64,000 nt of DNA from Cotesia glomerata (Eukaryota; Arthropoda; Insecta; Hymenoptera; Braconidae), in assembly GCF_020080835.1 (NCBI RefSeq), contig NW_025402108.1, positions 248,001 through 312,000 of the forward strand, given 5' to 3'. A model generated the notes under the pieces. It searched no databases, was not told the DNA's origin, and worked only from the letters and a program-made list of their open reading frames with translations. The position numbers were made by a program, and so were the translations under genes. Of this stretch, positions 35,509-48,945 are shown one piece after another; the stretch's first letter is position 1; each line of letters starts with the position of its first letter.

Positions 35509-35642
35509 AATAGTATACAACCCATGACCAGAATGTTGGATGCCCTGACGTATGTGATATGATAGCCTCGGCTACGCCTCGGCCATCATATCACATACGC
35601 CAGGAAATCCAACTTTCTGGCCTTGGGTCGAAATATACTATT
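35509..35642. repeat. 134-bp hairpin with CTCGGCTACGCCTCGG loop
   Basis: AATAGTATA..CCAGAATGTTGGAT..ACGTATGTGATATGAT pairs with its inverse at 35583-35642. The loop is itself the GC-rich word GCCTCGGCTACGCCTCGG. It sits three bases after E11 and shares its loop word family, so it may be a second, tiny related element. Confidence 0.7.
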
Positions 35643-38417
35643 TGTCCTTAACCTCAGGGACCCTAAATATTCGATCCAGATAAAAAAAAGTCCCAAAAAT
35701 AAACGCCCGGATTATCGATGGCCAATTTTTTGAAGGCCAGATTTTTTTAATTTTCTCTTGGAGGCTATAACCGTTGACAATTGAAATTGTTAATCTTATT
35801 AACCTCAGAGAACACTAAATATTGACGCAAGATAAAAAAAAGGCCTAAAAATTAACGCCCGGATTATCGATGGCCAATTTTTTGAAGGCCAGATTTTTTT
35901 AATTTTTTCTTGGAGGTTATAGCCGTTGACAATTAAAATTATTCATCGTATTAACCTCAGAGAACCCTGAATATTGACGCCAGATAAAAAAAAGTCCCAA
36001 AATTTAACGCCCGGATTTTCTATGGCAAATTTTTGGAAGGACAGATTTTTTAAATTTTTTTCTTGGAGGCTATAACCGTTGACAATTAAAATTATTCGTC
36101 TTATTAGCCCAAGAGAATCATAAATATTTACGCCAGATAACAAAAAGGCCCAAAAATTAACGCGCGGAATTTCTATGGCCAATTTTTTGAGAGCCAGATT
36201 TTTTTTATTTTTTCTTGGAGACTCTAACCGTTGACAATTAAAATTTTATATTCCATTAACCTCAGAGAACCCCCGAATATTGACGCCAGATAAAAAAAAG
36301 TCCCAAAATTTAACGCCCGGATTTTCTATGGCCAATTTTTTGAGGGCCAGATTTTTTTAATTTTTTCTTGGAGGCTATAACCGTTGACAATTAAAATTAT
36401 TCGTCTTATTAGCCCAAGAGAATCATAAATATTTACGCCAGATAACAAAAAGGCCCAAAAATTAACGCGCGGAATTTCTATGGCCAATTTTTTGAGTGCC
36501 AAATTTTTTCAATTTTTCGTAGAGACTATAATCGTTGACAATTAAAATTATTTTTCTGACTAACCTCAGAAAAGCCTAAATATTGACGCCAGATAAAGAA
36601 AAGGCCCAAAAATTAACGCCCGGATTTTCTATGGCCAATATTCCCAGTAGTTGTTTTTTTTTTATTTCTGAAGACACTAACCGTTGACAATTAAAATTTT
36701 ATATTTCATTAACCTCAGAGAACCCCAAATATTGACGCCAGATAAAAAAAGTCCCAAAATTTAACGCCCGGATTTTCTATGGCAAATTTTTGGAAGGCCA
36801 GATTTTTTAAATTTTTTCTTGGAGGCTATAACCGCTGACAATTAAAATTATTCGTCTTATTAGCCCAAGAGAATCATAAATATTTACGCCAGATAACAAA
36901 AAGGCCCAAAAATTAACGCGCGGAATTTCTATGGCCAATTTTTTGAGAGCCAGATTTTTTTTATTTTTTCTTGGAGACTCTAACCGTTGACAATTAAAAT
37001 TTTATATTCCATTAACCTCAGAGAACCCCAAATATTGACGCCAGATAAAAAAAAGTCCCAAAATTTAACGCCCGGATTTTCTATGGCCAATTTTTTATAT
37101 TTTTTCTTGGAGGCTATAACCGTTGCCAATTAAAATTATTCGTCTTATTAACCCAAGAGAATCACAAATATTGACGCCAGATAAAAAAAAGGCCCAAAAA
37201 TGAACGCCCGGATTTTCTATGGCCGATATTCCCAGTAGTTGTTTTTTTTTTTATTTCTGGAGACTCTAACCGTTGACAATTAAAATTTTATATTTTATCA
37301 ACCGCATAGAACTTCAAATATTGACGCCAGATAACAAAAAGGCCCAAAAATTAACGCGCGGAATTTCTATGGCAAATTTTTGGAAGGCCAGATTTTTTTA
37401 ATTTTTTTCTTGGAGGCTATAACCGTTGCCAATTAAAATTATTCGTCTTATTAACCCAAGAGAATCATAAATATTGACGCCAGATAAAAAAAAGGCCCAA
37501 AAATTAATGCGCGGAATTTCTATGGCCAATTTTTAGAGGGCCACATTTTTTCAATTTTTCCTAAAAAAAAAGTCCCAAAAATAAATTTCCGGACTAATGT
37601 GGACAATGTCCTCAAGGCCGGATTCATTCATTTTTTTCCTGCAGACTGCAACCATTGACAATAAAAATTTTTACTTTTATTAACTTTTTAGAACCCTAAA
37701 TTTTCACCGTAGATGAAAAAAAGGCCCAAAAACGGACGCTTGTAATTTTTAATGTAAATTTTTGAAAGGCTCTGATATTTTTAATTTATTCCTGACGACT
37801 GCTAACCTTAACAATTGGCAATTTTTTTTTACTTATTTTGGGGAATTCCTTTGATTTATCCCAGACGGGAATAAGGCCCAGAAACCTACGTTTCGATCTT
37901 TCAGTTGCTTTTTTTTTATTTTTTTAAATTAAGGGGTTTTGGTCAACGTCAGACATGTTCTCTATATCCGCTGAAACTGCTGGCGGCCAGTTTCAGTTGT
38001 ATTTTTCCCGGGTATACAAATCGCTAATACTGCCCGTTTGAAAATAAACGGGTTTATGTATTCCAACGTAATGAAGTACTTTTGAGTAATAAATGGTATT
38101 TTGCGAGCTAGCAAAATCTGCAAGGAGTTAAAAATTCACGAATGCTTCATTTATTACCTAGACCCCGAAGAAATAACGAACAGCTGATAACAAAATTTAC
38201 CCGTTTGAATATAAACGGGTCCATATATTTTGATCTAATATACTTCTCAACTGACAATTGCTTTTCGCATACACTGCAAATGCTGTAAAGAATGAATAAT
38301 TCGCGACTATTATCACTTCTTGCTTAGCTCTTGCTTAACTTACGAACTTTACGCAAATTGAGTATGCCACTCGTTTAGAAATAAACGGGTTCAAATAATT
38401 CAACCTCAATTTCAGAT

Positions 38418-40362
38418 CCCGGGAAAAAATGATCAGATCTGATCAGACATGAACAGGCATGAGTCTTCAGGTCTGATCAGGTATGAAAAATGACCGGGTC
38501 TGATCAGACCTGGCCAGGCATGTTCAGGTCTGATCAGATCTGTTCATGTCTGACTCGATCAGGTCCATAAAAAAAAAAAAAAATCGGTGCCGACGGGGAT
38601 TCGAACCGTACACCTCGCGCTCTTCAGACTGACACTTTATCTCTTGACCAGATGATTTATCTTAACTTGAGAGTATCTTTCGAGCTACTTCAAGTAATTC
38701 AAATTTTATACATGATTTATCCTTATAGTTAACGGAGTTCTATACCTAATTTATTAATTATTAATAATTAATTATATATTAGAGTGATTCATTCGGAACG
38801 GCTATGTATTTTTTTTCGCTCCATTAACATATGGTTCTACACTGAGAGATAATTTTATTCAATAGTAATAAAACAGTTTATTTGGACTTGAAAAAAAATT
38901 TAGTTAATATTAATAAAATTATATTTCATATAAATAAAATTATATTAGTATTTAATAAAATTTCATAAGTATTTAATAAAATTTTCTTAAATACTAATAT
39001 GTGCTAATTAAAATAACCACGAACGACGCTTTCGTTTGCTGTCATTAATACGAATATTAAGTCATTAAAAGAAATAATCTCAAAAAAAATAAATTAATAT
39101 TCATCAATTAATTATAATATATTCAAATATATTTTCGCAGTAAAGTCTTTTAATAAATAGTATTAAGATTTTTTAACAAGACATTCTAACCTAACCTATT
39201 TGTTTACTTCATGACGAATCACATGTAGAGATTTTAAATAATAAAAATAAACAAATATTCGATTGAATTTATAAAATCATAGTCTTTATTTTTAACAAAT
39301 GCGTCTCTACATTGTCTGGTTTTCTGCTTCTGTTTTCATTTTATTAAATAATGTCTAACTCTTATCGATTCATTTGTGAAATTTTTAAATTTAAGTGCAT
39401 AAAAATTAACATCCACTCGGATAACAACAGTTGTAGACTTTGTATTTCAAAATATAGTTCCGACAAAATTCAATTTTACTTAATTATTTATTCAATTAAT
39501 TACTGATCAATACTTGTTAGTGAGTTGATTAATGAATTTTCTTTATATTACATGTAGATAAATATTCATTACATACTAAAAAACATTTATTAGTATTTAA
39601 TAAAATTTTTATTAGTATTTAAGGAAATTTAATTAATATTTAATAAATTTTTATTTGGGATTAGCCAAATAAACGTTTTATTAAATAGTAATAAAATTTC
39701 ATTACTATTAAATAAGATTGTCTCTCAGTGTAGGCTAGATATCAGACATGGACAGGTCTGATCAGGTCTGAGCGTATTTAAGGCTTCAGACATGAACAGA
39801 CATGAGCAGGCATGAACAGGTCTGATCAGGTCTGAACGTATTTAACGCTTCAGACATGAACAGACATGAGCAGGTATGAACAGGTCTGATCAGGTCTGAG
39901 CGTATTTAATGCTTCAGACATGAACAGGCATGAGCAGGCATGAACAGGTCTGAACGGATTTAACGCTTCAGACATGAACAGACATGAGCAGGCATGAACA
40001 GGTCTGATCAGGTCTGAACGTATTTAACGCTTCAGACATGAACAGACATGAGCAGGCATGAACAGGTCTGATCAGGTCTGAACGAATTTAACGCTTCAGA
40101 CATGAACAGACATGAGTAGGCATGAACAGGTCTGATCAGGTCTGAACGTATTTAACGCTTCAGACATGAACAGACATGAGCAGGCATGAACAGGCATGGA
40201 CAGGTCTGAGCGTATTTAATGCTTCAGACATGAACAGGCATGAACAGGTCTGATCAGGTATAATTTCAGGCCTGATCATACATGAACAGGCCTGCTCAGG
40301 TCTAATTTCAGGCCTGATCAGATATGAACAGGTCTGATCAGTCCTGATCATTTTTTCCCGGG
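38418..40362. mobile_element. TIR element E3, copy 2 (expanded word array)
   Basis: It has the same CCCGGGAAAAAATGATCAG ends as copy 1 and nearly the same interior, including the tRNA-like module (38587-38656) and nested E7 (38840-39730, TA on both sides). The right array has about eight copies of the roughly 62-bp word unit (39745-40230) against about three in copy 1, which explains most of the 274-base length difference. The outside dinucleotides (AT left, TA right) do not match, so its target duplication is uncertain. Confidence 0.8.
38587..38656 (-). ncRNA. tRNA-like module in E3 copy 2
   Basis: The B box is unchanged (GGTTCGAATCC). The A box reads TGGTCAAGAGA, one base different from copy 1 at its last position. 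An A-run before it is longer than in copy 1 (15 against 6). Confidence 0.6.
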
Positions 40363-41635
40363 TATGCCAAGTGTATATTTCATGGTGGGTGTTTAAAATG
40401 AGTTAAGAATTTCTGACTGCTATTTATTCTTGCGCAGCCCTAGCTAAAATTACGAATTTTCGGCTAACTGCAAAACTCACCCGTTTAAAAATGAACGGGC
40501 TTATATATTTTAATCTAATAAAGTATTTCTTATTGACAATTGCTAACTTCAAGCTGGCAAAACTTGCAATGAGTCAAAAATTTACGAATGCTAATTTTGT
40601 ACCTAGACCTCCTCTGCTCAATCACAAACTTTCGGCCGATTGCGAAAATTCCCCGATTAAAAATAAACGGGTTTATATATTTTAACGCCATTAAGTATTT
40701 CTTTGTAAACAAAAAAGGCTCATTACAAACTAGCGAAGTCTGCAACGAGTTAAATATTCGCAAACGTTGTTTTCGTCGCCTATACCTCGACTTAATTACG
40801 AACTTAAGCTGATCGCTAATACTACCCGTTTGATAATAAACGGGCTTATTTATTCCAACGTAAATTAGTCTTTTTCGATTGACAATTTTTTATTGCAAGT
40901 CAGTAAAATCTGCAAGAGTGTGAAAATTTGCGAATGCTAATTTTGTCATTTAGACCTCGCCCAAATTGCAAACGTGAGGCAGACAGCTGATACTAACCAT
41001 TCAAAAGTAAACGGGCTTATGTTGATTATTAGTTTAATTATTTACTACTCAGTCAAGATAGTTAAAATTTGCAACTACAATTATTCTTTGGCTCGACCAC
41101 GCTTAAAATACCGACTCTCTACAAATCGCTAGTACTACCCGTTTGAAAATAAACGGGTTCATGTAATTGAACCTGATGAATTATTTTTTAATTAAAAATG
41201 CTTAAAATAATGATCTTTCGGTTAACGCTTGTACCTGCCGTTACGAAAATAAACGTGTCTCTATATTTCAATGTAATATAGTAATTTTCGGTCAACAATT
41301 GTTTATTGCCAGTCAGCAAAAGCTGCAAGAAGTCGAAAATTCGCAAATGCTGATTTTGTCGCGTAGACTTGTTAGATATTAAAAATTTTTCACTGATTGC
41401 AAAAGTTACCTATATTAAAATAAAGGTAATTAGATATTTTTAACCTTTCTTAGTATTTCTTTGTTCACAATTGCTTATTACAAGTTTGCAAAGTCTTTAG
41501 GGCGTTTCTCTGTAAAATCTCATTATTTACTTTCGATGCATGTGTTTTCGTCTGTTCTAATACGCCAGACTCAGTGAGGGCTTCAGGCTGCAGCCTTTAA
41601 CTCAAGTTAATTCATAAATTTGAGTTATTTCAAAT

Positions 41636-42677
41636 ATCCACAGATTCGGTAGAATCTGGCGCCAAGTTCCGTTCAAATCCGTTGTAAACTGAGCGCCAGA
41701 CTACCGACTGTGTTTACTGTAAGCAGAACGGTATTTCGAGGTTGCAAAATTTTATTTAATTATATGGTTCTCCTTTTTCCAAAATAATATATTATAAAAG
41801 TAATTTATACTTTATTTTACTGATATTAATTAATTATAATCAATTATAACACTTAATTCACTTAAAATTATTAAATTTTATCAGCACAAACTATAGTAAG
41901 CCCAGAAATTTCGATCCTGACTTTTTTTCGATGGGGAATATCAGCGCCACAGACTAGATAAAATAAAAATGTGTAGTAATCCTTCCTATAGACACGCAAC
42001 TACAGTAAAAAGTGATTCATAGCTTGCATCTATGGCCGCCAGGGTGCACTGGAATTACATCTACATAAACTGTAGCTTTAAGGGGATAGTTTGCAGTAAA
42101 AATGCAGTCAACACGAGATTTAAGTTGTTATCAATTGTAAATTTTCATTATGATTACAAAAAATACTAAAATCCGAACATAAACAGTTTCACTGTAAAAA
42201 GTCGCACCAAGTCCACGTTCATAAGACTATTAGGAAAAAATTTTTTTCTTTACAAAAGATACAAAATAAAAATTAAAAATCCGAGTAACCGATATGATTG
42301 TTTATGATTTTCGGAAATTAAAAAATTTTTTTGTAAATTTAAAAATTAAAAAAATTTTAGAACGTACTTGGTGTGCGTCATTGTGTATTTCAATTTTTAA
42401 AGTCCTTAGTAAATAGATTTTACGAATTTTATTAAAAGTAAAATATTTTGCAACCGCGCACACTAAATACGTTCTAAAATTTTTTTTTAATTTTTAAATT
42501 TACAAAAAAATTTTTTTTAATTTCCGAAAATCATAAACAATCATATCGGTTACTCGGATTTTTTAATTTTTTTATTTTGTATCTTTTTGTAAAGAAAAAA
42601 AAAATTTTTTTTCCTAATAGTCTTATGAACGTGGACTTGGTGCGACTTTTTTACAGTGAAACTGTTTTTGTTCGGAT
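41636..42677. mobile_element. composite palindromic repeat GF, copy 1
   Basis: Part G starts ATCCACAGATTCGGTAGAAT and includes CTGGCGCCAAGTTCCGTTC, GACTACCGACTGTGTTTAC and CCGCCAGGGTGC. Part F (42171-42677) is a large palindrome running from ATCCGAACATAAACAGTTTC to the inverse ACTGTTTTTGTTCGGAT. The arms, about 230 bases each, carry CCAAGTCCACGTTCATAAG. Other copies lie at 47600-48578 and 49386-50448. F alone is at 45904-46275 and 58424-58950, and G alone (inverted, doubled end) at 63300-63522. No gene inside. Confidence 0.75.
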
Positions 42678-45394
42678 ATTACAATTTTGTGGGAGGTTGT
42701 GGCGGCACGATAAGCTCGGTCACGCCACAATTTAATCACTGGTCGCGCCATCTCTTAGAGTCATTTGAAACTACGTTGTCCTCTACGACGTATGGTAAAA
42801 CTTCTTTCGGAATTTTTTCATTTCGGTGTGGGCATATGAAAATACTGGAATTTTTTCATTTCGGTGTATTTTCATATGCCCCTAAAAATACTCTCACAAA
42901 ATTGCCGCGTTATATATAAACTACGTAACAAAATACCCGAACACCAACATTGGAGCAACTAATGATCACACAGAAAATTGAAGAGTGGTTTTAAAAACTA
43001 AAAAAAATTATCTAAAAGAACTTGCCATAGCTTTTTAAAAAACAAATTTCCAGAAACTAGGTTTTTGGTAAACATTATTTTTGTAAACATAATTTTCGAA
43101 TAAATTTTTGTAAAACTTCGCTTTAATGTAATTTTATTATTCTTAAAAATTTGTAGATTACTGCGACTACATAATTTTTTTTTTCGAAATTATCAATGAG
43201 TTAATAAAGTGAAAATTAAGAGTCAATATACGAGATAATGAAAGGAGCAGGACAAACCAGAACTATCTTAAGGGGTCAGATTTTGACTATACTTTCTTTA
43301 TTGTTTGATAACTTTTATTGCAATAAATGCAAAAGCCCCTATGACTAATTTAACTATTAAATCAGCTAAAGTGGTTCCAGCATTTATGACAGTGTATATC
43401 CAATAAAATTTCAACCTGAATCCAAATTTGAGGCAAAATATAGTGTCCTAGTATACGCTAGTATCAGTATATGAATTTTTAATGTTACTTATTACTTTTT
43501 TTTTTATTGCTGGTACTAATTATATTACACATAAAAATAAAGCAATTGTTTTTATCTGCAAACCTAATAACTTTTAGATAACCTTTAGCCTTTAAGTGTT
43601 GATTACTGAAACGTTTCTTAAACTTTTTTTTTCTCCGTTATCTCTAAAATACTTTCACATTTTACTCAACTTAAAAATAAAAGTTTTCGTGGATCCATAT
43701 GGATTAAAAATTTTATTCTCTATAGTCAGCTATATGGAGTACATACTTACTTTTACTCTCCATCATTATAAATGAACCAGTAAAAAGGTCGGTTATAAAT
43801 TCGAGATTAGCTAGGTTAATTGTTATAGATATGTATGTATCTATATATTTTGTATACAGTTTGATATATAGTGTATGTACTGAATAATATAATGTCACGG
43901 TATTTATGAATTTCATTTATAGTTCAGGTGACAGTTATACCTAATATTTTATCGTTATAAAATGATGTCTAACTAAACTTAAAATAATATAATACTTATG
44001 GCTGAACAAATTTCAAAAAACTTTCTAATAAAATTATCGTTTTATTAATAGAATAATATTTTAATAATAGTGCATAAATTTTTTGAGTATCTTAATTTTT
44101 TAACAACCGAGAGATAACAAGTTGAAAATAACACTAAAATAATTGTAGTTGCAACATAAATTCAAATAAAAAGTAAGTAAACAAATTAACTATGTGTTGA
44201 CAGTCTCATTCAATAATTCCACTTTATCATTTCATTTTTTTTTTTTTTAAGAAACTCAAAATAAAAATTATTCAAATTCAATTAAATAATTCAATGGTTT
44301 ACAATTTTTGTTCATATTATATTTGTTATTAACAATGTTTTTCTTTTTATTGATTCACATACAATTGGAGTTAGGTTATGCCTGTAATAAAACTAATTTC
44401 CAATGCATAATCAGTAAAAATAAAAATTATCTTGCGTTTGATCTCAATACATGTAATAACGTCGATAAAATTAACCCGTAGAATCTATAATGTTTGATAC
44501 TGATTAGTAAAACATATATTAAAAAAATAAATATTCATAAGTTCGCGTAAAAAGATTATCAATAATTATTTATGTAGTTTTTTTTTAGTTTTTGAATCTT
44601 AAGTATCAACGTTTACAAATGTTGACTACCAATATTTACGAATGAATCATTTATGAGTGTATGCTGTCTTCATACTCATTTTAGAAATACAATACATTTT
44701 TTGTCGTTTTCATATAAATCTATTGTATTTGTCTTCATGGCGGAACTTATGAAAAATTTTCCTATTTTCTGATTCAGCTCATCAAGCTGATTAAGAAAAT
44801 TCATATGTTTCAAAAGTGTATAAATATGTATATGTGTACAAGGCCAAGTTCGAAGATGAGCCGAATTAGTTGATTGGTTTCGAAATTACAGCCATTCAAA
44901 ATTTTCAAAACTTGTAAAAAATCACATTTCTGGGGATTCTTCTTGAAATAACTTTTCTAAGCGATAGCTAATCGAATTGCCGTAAATTTCATCTGAAAGC
45001 TCATAAAATAACATTCAATATTCATGTCATTTCATTCTCTGAGACTGAGAATTACTTACATATATATCTATCACTATATGATGAAATTTTACTGTTGCAT
45101 TTGTTTTTACGATTCTACAAGCACTTAATAAAATTGAAAAAGCTACTCACATTTCGGGTGCCGAATGGCCTTTTCTTATTGTGTTGTGTAAAAAATACTT
45201 TCGACTCACTCTAAATAGTCTAGCCAACAAGTGCCGTTTTTTCGAATTCAAGTTCACCATCACCGAAAATTATGATCAATTGCCCCTCAAACCTCTTTAA
45301 ATAAGCTCTAATTTCTCTATCCTCATGTATGTTTAGATCCAAAATTACTTTATATTACACTACCAATTGTTACTATAAATATCAATTATTTTCA
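42678..45394. other. AT-rich sequence without a recognised feature
   Basis: I see no credible gene, terminal repeat or tandem array. At 42800-42870 the word GAATTTTTTCATTTCGGTGT is repeated once. ATG frames such as 43713-43916 have no protein character. Confidence 0.6.
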
Positions 45395-45565
45395 AATATT
45401 GGAAAGTTATTGTTTCTACTCGGATTTTCAAAAACCAAATTTTCATCCATATCTTCCCCTTTTGAGGTCTTAGGACGCTATTCTGTCGATTTTTACGATG
45501 ATGTTCGTCAGTCACACTCTTTGTGTGTATGTGTGTGGAATTTTGTTGAAAAATGTATATTTTAA
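45395..45565. mobile_element. AACTTCCCGC element, decayed 5' fragment
   Basis: GGAAAGTTATTGTTTCTAC, GATTTTCAAAAACCAAATTTT and a short GTGTATGTGTGTG tract follow the order of the better copies at 20795 and 28598. Confidence 0.45.
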
Positions 45566-45903
45566 AAATTTCATAAATAATTGACCCATACACATTAAAT
45601 TCATTAAGATAAAAAAATACTTTTTATCTTCGAATTATTAATGTTACTATAATATCCCGTCGTTATGAAGCTTTAAAAAAAATGTTTATCAAGTAAAATT
45701 AATTATGTTCGAAAAAGGGTTAAATGTATTTTTTAATTTGGAACAATATATATCCATTCAAAGAAATCGCTTTTTGAAAAAAAAATCAAAATTTCAATTT
45801 AAAACTTTAATAAACAGCGAAAAAAGAGAAAATTTGTTCGCTGTATTTTTTCTATGGAACTCAATTTCAAGACGTAAAAAAAGGTATTCATTAGAGATGT
45901 ACA

Positions 45904-46275
45904 ATCCGAACAAAAACAGTTTCACTGTAAAAAAGTCGCGCCAAGTCCACGTTCATAAGACTATTAGGAAAAAAAAAATTTTTTTTTTCTTTACAAAAAC
46001 ATACAAAATAAAAAAATTAAAAAATCCAAGTAACCAATATGATTGTTTATGATTTTCGGAAATTAAAAAAAATTTTATTGTAAATTGAAAAATTAAAAAA
46101 AAAATTTTAGAACGTATTTAGTGTGCGTGGTTGCAAAATATTTTACTTTTAATGAAATTCGTAAAATCTATTTACTAGGACTTTAAAAAAATTGAAATAC
46201 ATAATGACGCACATCAAGTACGTTCTAAAATTTTTTTATTTTAAATTTACAATAAAATTTTTAACCTCCGAAAAT
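45904..46275. mobile_element. F palindrome, right end lost
   Basis: It starts ATCCGAACAAAAACAGTTTC and follows the F consensus past the centre, but runs out at about 46275 before the terminal inverse. The frame 45705-46052 crosses it and is not a gene. Confidence 0.7.
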
Positions 46276-46689
46276 CATCCAACCAGTTTACCCAGGTTCA
46301 TTGGAGTTCATCCAAATTAACCGAAATAAACCGGATTTCCTAAATCGATTTAACCAGTTAACCTGGTTAAATTGTTAAACGGTTACAGTCGACGCTCTGG
46401 GCTAACTCTCTAGATAACGCCTCAGAGCTGCAATCACATTCTTCCTCTGTATTTGACGATTTTTACAACTCGTACAGCCTCTTATGGATAAGGACGAGTC
46501 AAATACAGAGAACAGGTCCTGTACAGGCGAGTCAAATACAGAGAGCGTTGATTGTAACTTCTAAACTGTGTTGAACCGGTTAATCGGTTAAATAGTTAAT
46601 TTGCATTTTCCATTATATAACACAAATTATTAATAAGTATAATATTATTAACATTGTTACTCTAATATTTATTTATTTTATGTTTTTAT

Positions 46690-47450
46690 TTAAGATTATT
46701 ATTTATTATGGATGGCCCACATAACACTTCGGTGATGTTTTTGTTTTTTAACATAATATTATGGGTCAAATTCACTTAAGTCAAGCCCGACTTTATGATT
46801 ACGTTCAAAAAATAGAAAATAGTTGTAATTAATTTATTATTTAATATTTCCATGTCGTGCATTTAATTTTTTAATGCTCAAAATTACAATACTATGTAAT
46901 TCACCCTACCCTATTTATTGCAAAAAAATGCAACCTTTTTTAATCAAAAATTCATATTTTAGAAAAAAAAAAAACAAAAAATACAGTTCTAAAAATTTCA
47001 GGATCTTTTAAGATCAGTACAAGGTATTATACAAAAAAAATTGAGCCAAAATTTTAATGTCAATAGTAATTTTTGACGATTTCCAAAAATTCAAAATTTG
47101 AAATTTTTCAAAATATTTTTTTCAATACCCTCAAGTGTCCCCTTTCAAACAAACGAAACGGAAGGCCGTTCCCATCCGTGTCATTGCCGCGTTCGAGAGA
47201 TATTACAAAATCAAAATTGAAAAACTGGAAAAATCGCGAAATTTTGAATTTGCATATCTTTCTAAAAAAATTTTTTTATTTTTTTTCCTTTGGCAGAACT
47301 CCGTTATATGATAAAAGAAAACTTCTAACCAAAATTTATCCAAATCAAAAGTCCAAAGATTCCAACCATTGGTCGATTTGACATGGAATGACCCATAATA
47401 TTATGTTAAAAAACAAAAAAATCATCATTCAGTTATATAAATATCCATAA
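46690..47450. mobile_element. TIR repeat with TTTTTTAACATAATATTATG arms
   Basis: TATTTATTATGGAT at the left pairs with ATCCATAATAAATA at the right. Further in, GTTTTTTAACATAATATTAT followed by GGGTCA pairs with its inverse at about 47391-47420. The interior frame 47073-47381 has no recognisable protein features. Confidence 0.6.
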
Positions 47451-47599
47451 TAAATAATTATCTTAAATTAAAACATAAATATTAGGGTAAATATGTTAAA
47501 AATATTAGATTTAATAATAATAATAATGGTTTTTATTTGTATCACATTGACAGTGTTTTACAAAAATATTTTCTATATAGAAAGATAAGCAGCGCAATC

Positions 47600-48578
47600 A
47601 TCCACAGATTCGGTAGAGCTGGCGCAGAGATTCGTTCAAATCCGTTGTAAACGGAGCGCCAGACTACCGACTGTGTTTACTGTAAGCAGGACGATATTTT
47701 TGAGGTTGCAAAATTTTATTTAATTCTACGGTACTTTTTTTTCTAAATTGTATATTATAACAGTAATTCATACTTTTACATTAATTAATAATATTCGATC
47801 ATAACAATTTAATCTGCTTGAAGTATTAAATTTAATCAGCACAAACTATAGCAACGCAAAAAATTTAGATCCTGACTTTTTTCGATGTAAAAGTGACATG
47901 CCACAGACTAAATAATTCGAGAATACATGGTAATCCTCCAATAGATGGGAAACTACAGTTGAAAAAGATATTTCGAGGCTTGCATCTACATCCCGCCAGG
48001 GTGCGCTTGAATTATTTTTACATAAACTGTAGCTTCAAAGGGATAGTTTGCTATAAAAAATGCAGCCAACGCGATACTTAAGTTGGTACCAATTGTAAAT
48101 TTTTATTATAATTACAAAAAGATACTAAAATCCGAACAAAAACAGTTTCACTGTAAAGAATCGCGCCAAGTCCACGTTCATAAGACTATTAAGAGAAAAA
48201 AATTTTTTTTCTTCACAAAAGATATAAAATAAAAAAATTGAAAAATCCAAGTAACCGATATGATTGTATACGATTTTCGAAAATTAAAAATTTTGTTGTA
48301 AATTTAAAAGTAAATTTGGAACGTACTTGGTGTGCGTGGTTGCAAAATATTTTACTTTAATGAAGTTCGTAAAGAGCTATTTTACTAGGACTTTCAAAAA
48401 TTGAAATACACAATGACGCACACCAGTACGTTCAAAATACCCTTTTTTTAATTTTAAATTTACAACAAGAATTTTTTTTATTTTCGAAAATCGTATACAA
48501 TCATATCGGTTACTTAGATTTTTCAATTTTTCTTTATATCTTTTGTGAACGTGGAGGCGCGATTTTTCTGTGGAACAT
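47600..48578. mobile_element. composite palindromic repeat GF, copy 2 (right end damaged)
   Basis: G (47600-48129) then F (48130-48578), colinear with copy 1. The terminal inverse is degraded: GTGGAGGCGCGATTTTTCTG replaces the usual GGACTTGGCGCGATTTTTT. Confidence 0.7.
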
Positions 48579-48945
48579 TGCAATTCTACTCGGCTCGCTT
48601 GTAATATTAGATTTAATAATAATTTATTATTTATGTAATGGAAAATGTAAATTTACTATTTAACCGATTAACCATTTAACTGGTTAATCAGTTAACTGTT
48701 TAACTAATTTAACCGGTTAACTAGTTAATCGGTTTAACCGGTTAATTTGGATTAACCAGCTGGCCGATGAACTAATTAACCTGGTTAAACTCTCTGGCCG
48801 GTTTGATCGGCCAAATTGTACAGCACTAGTATTTATTACTTTTTTATGTCAATTAGAAATTCTTAATTGTTGTTATTTATCTTGAACTTTGAAAATTTTA
48901 ATCTTAATTTTGAAAATTTCATAACTTACCAACTCTGAGTATTAA

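Larger units (their letters stand above)
33960..37900. repeat. right subterminal satellite array (about 150-155 bp monomers)
   Basis: Monomers contain GACGCCAGATAAAAAAA, CCCAAAAATTAACGCCCGGA, TTTTCTATGGCCAATTTT and AACCGTTGACAATTAAAATT. About 13 fall between 35640 and 37700, and more diverged ones at 33960-34715. The reverse complement matches the halves of the left array unit (AATTGTCAACG.., GGGCGT..AATTTTGGG), so the two arrays are inverted relatives. Insertions at 34720-35505 and 35509-35642 interrupt it. Confidence 0.9.
38013..41460. repeat. satellite array with palindromic core, right block
   Basis: The same unit as the left block. Cores lie near 38034, 38202, 38370, 40478, 40650, 40825, 40997, 41140, 41235 and 41407, with later copies more diverged. 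It is interrupted by E3 copy 2. The units at 40700-40760 and 41085-41150 are useful as unoccupied counterparts of the insertion sites of E2 and the giant element. Confidence 0.85.
46280..48835. mobile_element. word-array element E5 (AACCGGTTAA words), with later insertions
   Basis: The left flank (46280-46385, 46573-46600) and the right flank (48655-48835) are dense in TTAACCGGTTAA-type words. The inner pieces GGTTAATCGGTTAAATAGTTAA..CATTTTCCATTA (46578-46617) and their inverse (48630-48680) are in mirror order. The interior holds a TIR repeat (46690-47450), a GF copy (47600-48578) and a twice-repeated GAGTCAAATACAGAGA word (46497, 46531). No tRNA-like module was found. The exact ends are uncertain. 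Confidence 0.5.

Noticed and set aside
42171..42677. A miRNA-like hairpin gene in the F palindrome
   Set aside because: The arms are hundreds of bases long and repeated at several loci; this is a foldback repeat, although siRNA production remains possible.
47893..48081. Small frame in the G part of the GF repeat
   Set aside because: It is not kept open in the other G copies, so there is no sign of coding constraint.
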